The position numbers and the translations under genes are program-made. 43,690 bases of DNA from a virus: IMG/VR virus record IMGVR_UViG_3300043353_000042, positions 64,001 through 107,690 of that record; one strand, written 5' to 3'. Below, piece by piece: positions 20,761 to 29,785 of this stretch; the stretch's first letter is position 1, and each line of letters opens with the position of its first letter. The notes beneath the pieces were generated by a model. That model did no database searches, had not been told where the DNA came from, and saw only the letters and a program-made list of their open reading frames with translations.

Positions 20761-22584
20761 ATGGTCGAAGCCATTGCCCAACAACAAGAGCGAGACGAGC
20801 AACAGGCGCGCATGCACAATGCGGCCGATCTGTGGGACCACCTGTGGGAAAAAGAGGATCAAGAGACGTGGCGCACGCAAGCGCTCGCGCGCGTGTACGC
20901 ACGCGTGACGCAACTCGTCGGCAGCATTCGTGCCGAGCCCTTACGCATCATCGACGTTGGCGGCGGGCTCGGTGTGCTCGGTGAACACCTGCAAGCGATT
21001 GCCACGGTGAAGTCGGTCACGGTATTCGACAACAGCGAGGTAGCGCTTCGTAGCGCGCACGATCGGGGCCTTGCGACGACGCGCATCGACCTCGAAGTCG
21101 ACGATCTCTTGGCGGCGTTCGAGGGCACCGAGCTCTTCGTGTCGACCGAGTGCGTCGAGCACCTGTCGTCGGGCACGCGTTCCGATCTGTTTTGCGCCAT
21201 GTCGCAGCCGAATCACATCGGCGCGATCATCAGCGTTCCGAACAACCGACTAGGTCCGGACGAAGAGCCACAGCACGCGGTGAAGTTCACCGCTGTATCG
21301 TTCAAGGCCGAGCTCGCTGTGCACTTCGAAGACGTGCGGGTCGAGGTGCATGGCCCGTTCTTGCTCGCGGTGTGCGGCCCCATCGCGAAAAAGAACTTTC
21401 GCCTGTCGGCGACTCTGCCCGTGCGCGACGAAGGACACGACCTCGAACCGACGCTTGCGTCGCTGCGCGGCATTGCCGACGAGCTCGTCGTCGGCGTCGA
21501 CCCGCGTACGACCGACAACACGTGGGAAGTCGCTTCGGCCTACGCGGACAAGGTCTTTTTCTTGCGCGACCCAATGGGCCCACCGACTGGACACGTCGCG
21601 GTCGAGTGCCCGGTTTGCAAGGGCGCGTGCAAAGAGTACATGGGCGAAGGCGGGATCAACTTCTCGTGGGCTCGTAACCAGTGCATTGACCAATGCACGG
21701 GCGAGTGGATCTTCATGACCGAAGGTCACGAGCGACTTGTCGCGGGCGACGACGTCTTGCGTGCGCTCGATACCGTGCTTCCGAAAAAAGCGCGCGTTGG
21801 GTTTGTGCTGCGTCAGGGCAACGGTCAGCAGTGGGCGTTCCCGTGGCTGTTTCAGAACGCGCCCGACATTCGCTTCAAGCGCCCGGTGCACAACGTGCTC
21901 GACTTTCCCGACGGCACATATTGCGTGACGCTCGGTCAGGTCAGGACGCTGCATGACCGACATCATGAACGAGGCGCGACCCGAGCCAAACAACGCAAGG
22001 CGCAGAACAGAAGCGCGCTATTAGACGACTGGCTGTCGCGCAAGTCCGAAGCCAGCCTCTTCTACCTGGGTCAGGAGTGGCGCGACATCGACGTGTCGCG
22101 AGCGCTCGATCGCCTCGAACAGTTCCTGGTGGTGTCGAACAACGGCGTGCAGAAGTACCAAGCGCGCCTGATCTTGGCCAAGGAGTACACGATCCAAGGC
22201 AGGTGGAAAGAGGCTTACGCCGTGCTTCATGCGTGCACGGCCGATGATTGGTCGCGCTCCGAGCACTTCGTGTGGATGGGCGATATCGCCTACCTGAACA
22301 AGGAGTACGAGAAGGCTCGTCGGTTCTACACGCTCGCTGCGACTGCGATCGGCGAACCACCGATCACTGTATGGTGGATCGATCTCGCCTTCTATTCGTA
22401 CTTGCCAGCGCAGCGGCTGGCCATGGTTTGCGGCGAGCTCGGGCTGTTCGCTGAAGCATTGGCATGGTGTCAGCGCGTGGTCGAGCTCTTGCCCGACGAC
22501 GCACCGCCTGAAGCTTTCTCCGAAGCGAGGGCCAACGTTACACTACTTGAGAGCGCGCTAAGCGGTCGGGTCGCAGAGGACTAA
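20761..22584 (+). CDS. Methyltransferase / family 2 glycosyltransferase / helical-repeat fusion
   Basis: A 607-residue, three-part protein. Residues 60-200 look like a Rossmann SAM-dependent methyltransferase: RIIDVGGGLGVLG (62-74), then VTVFDNSEVALRSA and a late motif FVSTECVEHL (126-135). Residues 214-400 look like a GT-A family 2 glycosyltransferase: RLSATLPVRDEGHDLEPTLA, ELVVGVDPRTTDNTW (241-255), FSWARN (301-306) and MTEGHERL (319-326), where the usual acidic D-x-D/E signature appears as E-G-H-E. An unusual CPVCKGAC (283-290) is inserted just before FSWARN. Residues 420-600 are TPR-like helical repeats. It may glycosylate or methylate a virion or host surface glycan (inference). Confidence 0.7.
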   Translation: MVEAIAQQQERDEQQARMHNAADLWDHLWEKEDQETWRTQALARVYARVTQLVGSIRAEPLRIIDVGGGLGVLGEHLQAIATVKSVTVFDNSEVALRSAHDRGLATTRIDLEVDDLLAAFEGTELFVSTECVEHLSSGTRSDLFCAMSQPNHIGAIISVPNNRLGPDEEPQHAVKFTAVSFKAELAVHFEDVRVEVHGPFLLAVCGPIAKKNFRLSATLPVRDEGHDLEPTLASLRGIADELVVGVDPRTTDNTWEVASAYADKVFFLRDPMGPPTGHVAVECPVCKGACKEYMGEGGINFSWARNQCIDQCTGEWIFMTEGHERLVAGDDVLRALDTVLPKKARVGFVLRQGNGQQWAFPWLFQNAPDIRFKRPVHNVLDFPDGTYCVTLGQVRTLHDRHHERGATRAKQRKAQNRSALLDDWLSRKSEASLFYLGQEWRDIDVSRALDRLEQFLVVSNNGVQKYQARLILAKEYTIQGRWKEAYAVLHACTADDWSRSEHFVWMGDIAYLNKEYEKARRFYTLAATAIGEPPITVWWIDLAFYSYLPAQRLAMVCGELGLFAEALAWCQRVVELLPDDAPPEAFSEARANVTLLESALSGRVAED

Positions 22585-22590
22585 AGACGC

Positions 22591-23085
22591 ATGGAAAAAG
22601 CAATTCAAGAAACCCTCGAAGGTCGCAAGTTCGGTGGCTTCGTCGACGTCGAAGTCATCCGTGACGGCGTCGACGGACCGAAGGTGATCAAGCACGTGCG
22701 CACGCACAACCTCGTCGTCAACACGGGCAAGCGCCAGACATGGCGCCAAGCGTGCGGCTTGAACGCCAACGATTGGGATCAGGGGCGCATCGGAACGTGC
22801 GGCGCTGCAGCTGCGAGCGGCCAGACGAACGTGATCAGCCCGGTGACAGGAACGATCAACACGGTCGATCTCAAGACGCTTTTGGCGGGCACGCGCACGT
22901 TTCAGCTTGTGATCAGCTACCCATCGGGTGTCAGCTCGAAGTCGGCAGCCAACATCAAAGAGCTCGTCATTCTCAATCAGAACACGAGCCCGGGCGGTTC
23001 GGCGCTCATGCGCGCGATTTTCACGCCCGTCACTAAGACCGCCGCGGACAAGCTCAAGCTTACGTACAATGTTCGGATCACCTGA
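22591..23085 (+). CDS. Probable virion structural protein
   Basis: A 164-residue protein with AGAGGA before ATG 22591. Beta-rich, with KVIKHVRTHNLVVNTGKRQT, TFQLVISYPSGVSSKSAANI, then IKELVILNQNTSPGGSALMR and a C-terminal strand KLKLTYNVRIT. The HNLVVNTGK motif and the closing xLxLTYxVxI are typical of small phage tail or decoration proteins. No precise assignment. It follows the glycosyltransferase fusion by six bases and could be its substrate (speculation). Confidence 0.5.
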   Translation: MEKAIQETLEGRKFGGFVDVEVIRDGVDGPKVIKHVRTHNLVVNTGKRQTWRQACGLNANDWDQGRIGTCGAAAASGQTNVISPVTGTINTVDLKTLLAGTRTFQLVISYPSGVSSKSAANIKELVILNQNTSPGGSALMRAIFTPVTKTAADKLKLTYNVRIT

Positions 23086-23087
23086 AG

Positions 23088-23414
23088 ATGGCCAGCGACC
23101 GCTCGCGCACGACAGACGTCATCTCGGCTTCGCTCGAAGCCGAGCTTGTCCCGCCTGTCTTTCCGTGCCCGAAGTGCGGAGCCGAAAGCCGAGCGCACGG
23201 CGAGGCGCCACGACACGACGAGTCGGAGCGGATCTGTTCGGCGGCCACGTGTCGCAAGGTTCAGTCCAGACCTGAAGAAGTGATCGGCGGCGCTGCGCGC
23301 TTTCCATGCGCGGAATGCGGACGCGAAACCAAGCAGTACATGGCAGGCCGCTCCGGTCTGTCGGCCGAACGCGTGTGTTCGAACACGGGCTGTAGGAACA
23401 TCTTCAGCACGTAA
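23088..23414 (+). CDS. Tandem zinc-ribbon protein
   Basis: A 108-residue protein two bases after the previous stop. Two similar units occur: FPCPKCGAESRAHGEAPRHD then ICSAATC, and FPCAECGRETKQYMAGRSGL then VCSNTGC. Each is C-x2-C ... C-x4-C, a zinc ribbon. The duplication is visible in the FPC..CG...(Q/H) ... (I/V)CS pattern. Such ribbons are unusual among head-neck genes. Possible roles are nucleic-acid binding or a small stabilising virion part. Function unknown. Confidence 0.6.
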   Translation: MASDRSRTTDVISASLEAELVPPVFPCPKCGAESRAHGEAPRHDESERICSAATCRKVQSRPEEVIGGAARFPCAECGRETKQYMAGRSGLSAERVCSNTGCRNIFST

Positions 23415-23478
23415 GACGGCGCTCGGTCCGCTCATGGATTCAGGGGCGCTCGTATGGGCCCTACACGGTGGTGAATCC

Positions 23479-23994
23479 ATGGTCATTGTCACGGCAAGCA
23501 ACACGGCCACGGTCACCGATTCGTTGACGAAGTCTGCCGACTTCGGAAAGCGACTTTCGGACGCGCTTGCGGTCACCGACAACGCGATCGCGCTGAAGCT
23601 CTTCGGCGGCACAGTGAAGGAGTCTGTCGCGGTCACCGACATGGTGAGCGCCGAGATCTTGAACATCGGCACCGACGTCGTTTCGACGGCCGACTCACTG
23701 CAGAGAGTCGTGTGCTACGTGCGCACGGCAAGCGACGCGAGCGACGTCGAAGACAGCATCGTCGAAGGCGAGCTCGTCTTCGTGCCCTACGGCGACGACG
23801 CGAGCGTCGGGCCGATCGTTATGCTCGCCGTCGACAACGCGGGCCCGCTTTCGATTTCAGGCGGCCCGGACCTTTCGACGGGCCCAGTCGGCTTCGTGAC
23901 GCGCAAGGGCGACTTCGTTGAGGTCACGGACCAAATGATCCAGGGCATGAGCCTTGCGGTCGAGTTTATCGATTCGGTGGAGGCAACAGGATAA
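23479..23994 (+). CDS. Virion protein with short VTD repeats
   Basis: A 171-residue protein, taking ATG 23479 as start; an ATG at 23434 adds 15 less convincing residues. Short repeats of the form (S/T)D-x-(L/V)-x-VTD occur in residues 1-75: ASNTATVTDSLTKSA, LSDALAVTDNAIALK and VKESVAVTDMVSAEI. The same motif recurs at the start of the propeller protein at 40034. The rest is a beta domain with VFVPYGDDASVGPIVMLAVD. Probably a virion fibre, decoration or neck protein. Confidence 0.5.
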   Translation: MVIVTASNTATVTDSLTKSADFGKRLSDALAVTDNAIALKLFGGTVKESVAVTDMVSAEILNIGTDVVSTADSLQRVVCYVRTASDASDVEDSIVEGELVFVPYGDDASVGPIVMLAVDNAGPLSISGGPDLSTGPVGFVTRKGDFVEVTDQMIQGMSLAVEFIDSVEATG

Positions 23995-25097
23995 TGCCAG
24001 CATTGACGCGAGGTGAAGAAAGCAACGCTTCGAATCCGAAGCTCGACGTGTTCATGAAGGATAGCAGCGGCACGCGGATCAACGTGGCCGAGCTGTCGTT
24101 TCAGATCTTCGAGAAGGTGTCGACCCCGGGCACACCGATTCAGATCTACCCGTCGACAGGGCGACAGATCGTCGACCTCAACCCGTACCCCACTGGCGAT
24201 CGTCTCGAAGACGGGCACTACGTGGCCGAGTACACGGTGCCAACGAACGGCCTGATCGGCACGTGGGAAATCCGGTGGTTCACGCGCTACCTGCCTGCGA
24301 GTCCCGAACAGTCCTTCGCGGAAGAATTCGAGGTGCTGTCGTCCGCTTCGATCGGCGCGGGCGACATGTACATCAGCGTTGCGGACGTGCGCGCGGCGGG
24401 GGTGAGCGTGAACCCGCCCGACGACGCGACGATCTTTTCATCGATCATGATCTGGCAACAGGTGCTCGAACGCGCAACACGCCAGTGGTTCAGGCCGATC
24501 GCAGTCGAGCTCTATCTCGACGGCACCGACAGCGACACGCTGTTCCTTCCGGTGCCTGTCATCTCACTCGAAACGTTGAAGATCAACAACGATGACACGG
24601 CGCTCGAAGCGAGGCGCTATCGCGTCTACAACGGCCGGCTACTGCCCGACGACCGGAAGAATCCGAAGGTGTCGTTGGTCGACAACTTCGGATACGAGCG
24701 CGACATCTACACGGCGCCCGACCGGACGCGGCGAAGTCGCTTCTTCAAGGGTCGGCAAAATCAGTACCTGAAAGGCGTCTTCGGCTACGTCGAAGCCGAT
24801 GGCTCGACGCCACTGCTGATCAAGCGAGCGCTGCTGAAGCTCGTGATCAACGACCTCGCAAACCCGCTCGTGCCCGGCACAGGTTCGATTCTGACTCCGC
24901 CTCCGATCAGCGCGCACATCGTGCGCGAAGAAGTCACCGACGGACACTCGATCAAGTTCGACACCGCGGGCGGCGACTTGAAGGCGCGCGCGCCCGGCTT
25001 GTCGGGCCTAATCACTGACCCCGAAGTGCAGACGATCGTGAAGCTGTACAAGTCGCCGATCGGAATGGCGACGCCCGCTAACCCGACATGGATGTGA
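23994..25097 (+). CDS. Head-tail connector (adaptor-like) protein
   Basis: A 367-residue protein with GGAGG and a TAATG junction to the gene before. Residues 1-120 form an Ig-like/beta domain (RINVAELSFQIFEKVSTPGT, YVAEYTVPTNGLIGTWEIRW). The rest has features of gp6-type head-tail connectors: MYISVADVRAAGVSVN, then IWQQVLERATRQWFRPIAVE, YLDGTDSDTLFLPVPVISLE with KIN, and a helical end. Connectors form a ring under the portal. The order connector, closure, completion, terminator, sheath supports it. Confidence 0.6.
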   Translation: MPALTRGEESNASNPKLDVFMKDSSGTRINVAELSFQIFEKVSTPGTPIQIYPSTGRQIVDLNPYPTGDRLEDGHYVAEYTVPTNGLIGTWEIRWFTRYLPASPEQSFAEEFEVLSSASIGAGDMYISVADVRAAGVSVNPPDDATIFSSIMIWQQVLERATRQWFRPIAVELYLDGTDSDTLFLPVPVISLETLKINNDDTALEARRYRVYNGRLLPDDRKNPKVSLVDNFGYERDIYTAPDRTRRSRFFKGRQNQYLKGVFGYVEADGSTPLLIKRALLKLVINDLANPLVPGTGSILTPPPISAHIVREEVTDGHSIKFDTAGGDLKARAPGLSGLITDPEVQTIVKLYKSPIGMATPANPTWM

Positions 25098-25101
25098 CGC
25101 A

Positions 25102-25524
25102 ATGGTCCTGCCAAAACTCATTCACCCATTGCCGACAGACATTCAACCCGTGGACACGGGCGCGACCATCCAGGACGACGGCTACAACGAGCCCGTTCAG
25201 ACCGTGGCCTATGGCGAGACGTACACGATCGCGGGTCAGTGGAAATGGATGTCGGACAAAGAGCTGCGTCTGCAGGACATCGGCGCGGTCGAGTATTCGA
25301 CCGGCTACGTGCTCCTGCGCACGTCGGACTTGCGCGCGCAAGGCAAGACGATCAACCGTGGCGATCGCATCATCGGCTACGGCTCGGGCGCTGCGCGCGT
25401 GCCGCTCGACGTGTACGTGACCAAGCTGCGTTACGAAGGACACTACCCCGATCAGCACGGGCCTGCGCTCGTGAAAGCGTTTTTCAACGACCGCGCTCCG
25501 GAGCGTCAGAAACGCGGAGGGTAG
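25102..25524 (+). CDS. Neck/head-closure type protein
   Basis: A 140-residue beta-rich protein from ATG 25102. It includes DGYNEPVQTVAYGETYTIAG, QWKWMSDKELRLQDIGAVEY, then TGYVLLRTSDLRAQGKTINR and GDRIIGYG, a beta-barrel pattern expected of head-closure (stopper) proteins. It stands between the connector and the completion gene. Assignment is from fold-like pattern and position. Confidence 0.5.
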   Translation: MVLPKLIHPLPTDIQPVDTGATIQDDGYNEPVQTVAYGETYTIAGQWKWMSDKELRLQDIGAVEYSTGYVLLRTSDLRAQGKTINRGDRIIGYGSGAARVPLDVYVTKLRYEGHYPDQHGPALVKAFFNDRAPERQKRGG

Positions 25525-25527
25525 TCG

Positions 25528-26154
25528 GTGCCGACGGAGTTCAAGATCAAGGGCCTGAAACGATGGCGCCAAGCGCTCGACGCTGGCGCCTTCGACGCGA
25601 GTGCGCGCAAGAACCTTCGGATCGCGACGACGCTGAACGGCAAGATCGCCGAAGGACTCGTGCGCAAGACGATCCAAAGCGGCGGCGGCTTCAAGAAGAA
25701 CGCGCCACTGACCAAGTCGATCAAGGGATCGCAGAAGCCGCTTGTCGACAGCGGCTTGCTGTTTCAGTCCATCACGTCGCGGGTCGAAGACGACTTCACG
25801 GTGTTCGTGGGCGTGCTGCGTACGTCGGGCGAGTACAACATCGCAGTGACTCTGCACGAAGGCGTGCAAGAGCGCGTGACACCGGAGATGCGCGGCATGT
25901 TCTTCATGCTGTGGCGCGCAAGCGAAGGCGAGATCGACGCGAGCAAGCTGACGGGCAGGGCGGCGATTCTCTTCGCGCGCATGCCGAACGGATGGAAGCC
26001 GTTAGCTGCAGAGACGCAGTTCATCATCATTCCGGGTCGGCCTTTCTTCGTCGTCGCGTTCAAGAACACACAGATGATCAAGAGGGCGCGCGACAACTGG
26101 AAAAAAGCCCTCGAAGCGAGCTTCGCCGAACGCGCCAAAGCAAAGGACGACTGA
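25528..26154 (+). CDS. Tail completion / virion morphogenesis protein (gpG/gpS-like)
   Basis: A 208-residue protein from GTG 25528 with GGAGGG upstream. Features of the phage virion morphogenesis (Mu gpG, P2 gpS, HK97 gp10) family are present: an N-terminal helix, GFKKNAPLTKSIKGSQKPLV then DSGLLFQSI, a strand with YNIAVTLHEGVQ, and IIIPGRPFFVVAF followed by a helix. The LTxSI...PLVDSGLL...H..G...PxRPF layout is characteristic. It joins the tail to the head neck. Confidence 0.72.
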   Translation: MPTEFKIKGLKRWRQALDAGAFDASARKNLRIATTLNGKIAEGLVRKTIQSGGGFKKNAPLTKSIKGSQKPLVDSGLLFQSITSRVEDDFTVFVGVLRTSGEYNIAVTLHEGVQERVTPEMRGMFFMLWRASEGEIDASKLTGRAAILFARMPNGWKPLAAETQFIIIPGRPFFVVAFKNTQMIKRARDNWKKALEASFAERAKAKDD

Positions 26155-26157
26155 CCC

Positions 26158-27390
26158 ATGCCTCGATATCGAAAGTGGATGAAGTCTTTTCAGTTCGAAG
26201 ACGCGGACCGCCGCACGATGCAGTTCGCGGGTGTGACGCTGCATCGCTCGCGTCAGAGACTCGAACTGTCCGAACAGCCGCACGGCCTGTATTCGACGGC
26301 GGCCGATTTGAACGCGCGTACGCGCGTGACGACGCCGACCGCGTGTCGCAAATGGTCGGGCTTTTTCTGCGACAGCCACACGCCCCGGAACTCGCACGGT
26401 GCGACCGACGTTCGCTTCCGCCTGAACGACGGCACGGTCGATCGTTATTGGAACAGCGGATCGTCATCGTGGGCCGTGGCTGCGCCGAACAACTGGAATA
26501 CCGAGCAAGAGGTCGCCGATCACATTGCGTCTTGGCCCACGCAAGCGCTCGGTGTGGTGCTGAACTTGAGCACGTCGAACCCGCACCTGACGCCGTATGT
26601 GAATGAAGTGCGGCTGATGTTCGATACGGATCTCGTCGCGCTCGAAGACTATGTCGTGCGTTCGTTCGTCGAAGAGATGCGCGACAAGATGCGCCCGATT
26701 TCGATCATGGCAGTCGACTCGACGGGGCAAACGACCGTCGATCTGAAGACGCTTCAAGTGCCGTATGACGTCGTCGATGTCGACGCTATCTACAACAACA
26801 ACATTGACCCGACGCACATGGCCCCGGTCACTGGGTGGGCCTTCAATCCGACGACGAAGCTTCTTTCGATTCCGGTGCAACCGAGCGGCCATCGCATCGA
26901 AGTCCGCTTCATTTGGCGTCCGCACGTGGTCCTAACGCAGTCGCAAGATTATACAGAGATCGCGAAAATCCCGGCCGTGGTCGTGACCGACGTCGCGCTT
27001 CTGGACACACGCGTGATTCGCAACAGGCCCTACGTGATCAACAAGGGCACGGGGCAGGGCTTCAGCTTCGAAGAAGGTACGCAAAGCGACGTCAATGTGC
27101 CGCTGATGCTCATCGCACCGAGCTCGCGCGACCTGCACGTGTTGACTCAAGAGGTCGATCGGTTCTTCGCCAACACGAAGTTGCTGCATGTGCGAGGGCA
27201 AGACGAGTTCTATCCCATCTGGCCCGACAGCAATTATCAGGACAACTCGTACCCCTCACAGAAAGAGACTTTCAGCGCGAGACTTCAGGCGCGCATTCGC
27301 AACGCTGTATTCTACCCCGAAGATGCCCGGCCGATCACAGGGGTATTGCGCTTCGAAATTACTGGCGGCCTGACAATCGAAGTCCCCTAG
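26158..27390 (+). CDS. Neck/tail protein, possible fused tail terminator
   Basis: A 410-residue protein, three bases after the completion gene. The first 275 residues are beta-rich (RFRLNDGTVDRYWNSGSSSW, LSTSNPHLTPYVNEVRLMFD) and not recognised. Residues 280-410 read VVVTDVALLDTRVIRNRPYV, NVPLMLIAPSSRDLHVLTQE and DRFFANTKLL, a layout like tail terminator or minor tail proteins (gpU type). It may combine a fibre-like N-domain with a terminator, immediately before the sheath gene. Inference from pattern and position. Confidence 0.45.
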   Translation: MPRYRKWMKSFQFEDADRRTMQFAGVTLHRSRQRLELSEQPHGLYSTAADLNARTRVTTPTACRKWSGFFCDSHTPRNSHGATDVRFRLNDGTVDRYWNSGSSSWAVAAPNNWNTEQEVADHIASWPTQALGVVLNLSTSNPHLTPYVNEVRLMFDTDLVALEDYVVRSFVEEMRDKMRPISIMAVDSTGQTTVDLKTLQVPYDVVDVDAIYNNNIDPTHMAPVTGWAFNPTTKLLSIPVQPSGHRIEVRFIWRPHVVLTQSQDYTEIAKIPAVVVTDVALLDTRVIRNRPYVINKGTGQGFSFEEGTQSDVNVPLMLIAPSSRDLHVLTQEVDRFFANTKLLHVRGQDEFYPIWPDSNYQDNSYPSQKETFSARLQARIRNAVFYPEDARPITGVLRFEITGGLTIEVP

Positions 27391-27404
27391 AAGGAGGATC
27401 ACAC

Positions 27405-29720
27405 ATGGTAAAGCGATTTGGCCCGACCCGTGGCGCAGGCACGGTGATCGAAGAACAAGAGGGCGACAAGACGATCTCGCCCGGTGCGCTCGGATGGGCG
27501 GGTTACGCGGGCATCATGGAAAAGGGTCGTGTCGGCGAGCTCATGCTTATCAGCTCGAAGACCGAGCTCTTCGCGCGCACGGGCGGCATCATCTCCGACA
27601 GCTTGTTGCCTGACGTCGCGCAAGACTACTTCAGTCTTGCCAACGGCGCGGGCGGGCTCGCGCTCGTGCGCGTGACCGATGGAAACGAGCTTCCGGCTGG
27701 CGCACTTCTGTACACGCGCAACGCTGACGTGTTGTCACCGATGGGTCGTCTCACTGCGGACAACGGCGGACGATGGGGCGGCAAGGCGCTTCGCAAGACT
27801 GGCGATCTCGACGACATCGGGGATCTCGCAGACACGACGCTGCAGCTTCCGACGGCGCTCGCTGATGTGTCGACCGATCTCTTCAAGGGCGGCTACATCG
27901 AGCTGACTGGCGTTCCGAACAAGCGCTATCCGATCGTCGGCAACACCAACACGGGGTTGATTTCTGTGGCCAGTGATCAGCTGATGATCACTGACTACGA
28001 CGCTCTTTCCGCCACGTCGCTTCGCTTCTATGTGGTCTTAGAGAACGCGGGCAAGGCCGTGTCGTATCGCATCAGCGACGGCGAAGACTCGCCCGATTCC
28101 GAGTTCGCGATCGAAGCGTTCGTCGACGGGGCGAGCGCGCGCAAATGGGGCAACCTGCACACCGACCCCACGAATGCGCGCTATTGGGTCAACGTCATCA
28201 ACAACGACTCCGCGAACTACTACGTGAAGGCGGAAGATCTCTGGACGGGCGCGCACACCGCGACAGTGCGACCGGCGAACTTCTACGGCCGGATCGCCAC
28301 GGTGACCAAGACGCTCTTGACCGCCAAGATCCATGACTTCCAAATTTCAAGCCCCGGTGGCGGCACGCCGACGCTTACGCTCGGGACCACGACCGACGAC
28401 AATATCGCGCAGACGATCACCATCACCATGACGACGGCCACGGCCGGCACAGTCGTCTCGGACAAGTTCGGTGCGCTCGGTACCACGACGCTTGGCACGC
28501 TCTTCAACACGACCACGGGCGCAGGTGGCGCGAAGGCCGTCAAGTGGGCGCCACCGTTCACGGCCACAGCGGGCGTTGCGCTTTCGGCGGGGGACGTACT
28601 GACGATCAACTTCAAGCCATTCGTGAAAGACGCTTTGGTCGGTGGCGCGCTGTATCCCGACAAGGCGAATGCGAAGCTCGAAAGCTATCGAATCATCGCG
28701 AACACGCACAAGGCAGTGACCGTTGCTGCGGGTTCGGATCTGACCGTCAGCGGCGCAGCCAATGACGCATTCATGGTCGTCGCGGCTGTCCAGATGGAAG
28801 GCGGCGCCGATGGAAATGCTGACGTCGTCGACGCCGACTACGAACAAAAAGCGTGGGACGTCGACGCTTCGCCGCTGAATGACGTCGCGGATCAGAACCT
28901 TGGCCTGATCAAGTTCTCGACTCCGGGCGTTGGCTCGACTGCCGTGCAAAAGGCGGGCGTTTCTTACTGCGAAGCGAAGAACCATCAGTATCGTTACGAG
29001 GCGCCAGCGAACATCGCGACCGAGCAAGCCGCACTGGCCCTCGTCAATGACACGTTGGGGCGCTCCGATTACGCGGTGATGGCGTGGCCGTCCTACGGCT
29101 ACGTGCCCGACCCTGACCCCGCATTCGCGCGCGAGGGCCGGCTCAAGCTGATCCCGACGACGGGCATGATTCACGGTCGCGAAGCGCGCATCGCAGCGGA
29201 TTTCGACGGCTACCACAAGGCAGAAGCGGGCGTCGATGCGACGTTACCGCGATTGCTCAAGCTGCCGACGGGTGACACGCGCTTGAACGAAGAGCTGTTG
29301 AATCCGGCCGGCATCGCGGTGATCAAGAAGAAGCAAGGCAACTTCGTGATCTGGGGAGATCGCATGCTGCATCGCGATCCGGCTTGGCGCTTCAAGCATC
29401 AGCGCGAACAGATGTCGTACTACGAGCAAGTTCTCGAATCGTCGTTCGACTTCATCATCTTCGCAATCAACGACACGATCAGCGACAAGCAGGCCGAAAC
29501 GGCGCTGATCACGTTCTTCCTTCCCGAGTTCGTCAAGCGTGCGCTGCGCGGAAAGACGTTTCAGGAGGCTGCGATCATCAAGGTCGATGAAGAGCTCAAC
29601 ACCGATGCGACTCGTGCCGACGCGGAGAAGTACGCGCAAGTCAGCCTTCGTCTCGCCGACACCGTCGAGCGCTTCATCATCAAGATCGGCAAGCAGGGCA
29701 TCTTCGAGGCAGTGGCGTAA
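27405..29720 (+). CDS. Tail sheath protein
   Basis: The contractile sheath subunit, 771 residues. ATG 27405 follows AAGGAGG at 27391-27397; the frame is open further upstream but that part shadows the preceding gene. The N-terminus is a typical sheath handle (LISSKTELFARTGGIISDSL, then PDVAQDYFSLANG, RVTDGNELPAGALLYTRNAD). The C-terminal region LLNPAGIAVIKKKQGNFVIW, then GDRMLHRDPAWRFKHQREQM, is the conserved sheath domain, followed by a linking strand. About 350 extra residues between are beta-rich insertions. A sheath proves contractile-tail morphology. Confidence 0.88.
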   Translation: MVKRFGPTRGAGTVIEEQEGDKTISPGALGWAGYAGIMEKGRVGELMLISSKTELFARTGGIISDSLLPDVAQDYFSLANGAGGLALVRVTDGNELPAGALLYTRNADVLSPMGRLTADNGGRWGGKALRKTGDLDDIGDLADTTLQLPTALADVSTDLFKGGYIELTGVPNKRYPIVGNTNTGLISVASDQLMITDYDALSATSLRFYVVLENAGKAVSYRISDGEDSPDSEFAIEAFVDGASARKWGNLHTDPTNARYWVNVINNDSANYYVKAEDLWTGAHTATVRPANFYGRIATVTKTLLTAKIHDFQISSPGGGTPTLTLGTTTDDNIAQTITITMTTATAGTVVSDKFGALGTTTLGTLFNTTTGAGGAKAVKWAPPFTATAGVALSAGDVLTINFKPFVKDALVGGALYPDKANAKLESYRIIANTHKAVTVAAGSDLTVSGAANDAFMVVAAVQMEGGADGNADVVDADYEQKAWDVDASPLNDVADQNLGLIKFSTPGVGSTAVQKAGVSYCEAKNHQYRYEAPANIATEQAALALVNDTLGRSDYAVMAWPSYGYVPDPDPAFAREGRLKLIPTTGMIHGREARIAADFDGYHKAEAGVDATLPRLLKLPTGDTRLNEELLNPAGIAVIKKKQGNFVIWGDRMLHRDPAWRFKHQREQMSYYEQVLESSFDFIIFAINDTISDKQAETALITFFLPEFVKRALRGKTFQEAAIIKVDEELNTDATRADAEKYAQVSLRLADTVERFIIKIGKQGIFEAVA

Positions 29721-29785
29721 CGAGCACACGGGTCACCAAAGGAAACAACGGCGCTCGGACGCGCCACTAGAAGGGATACAAGATC

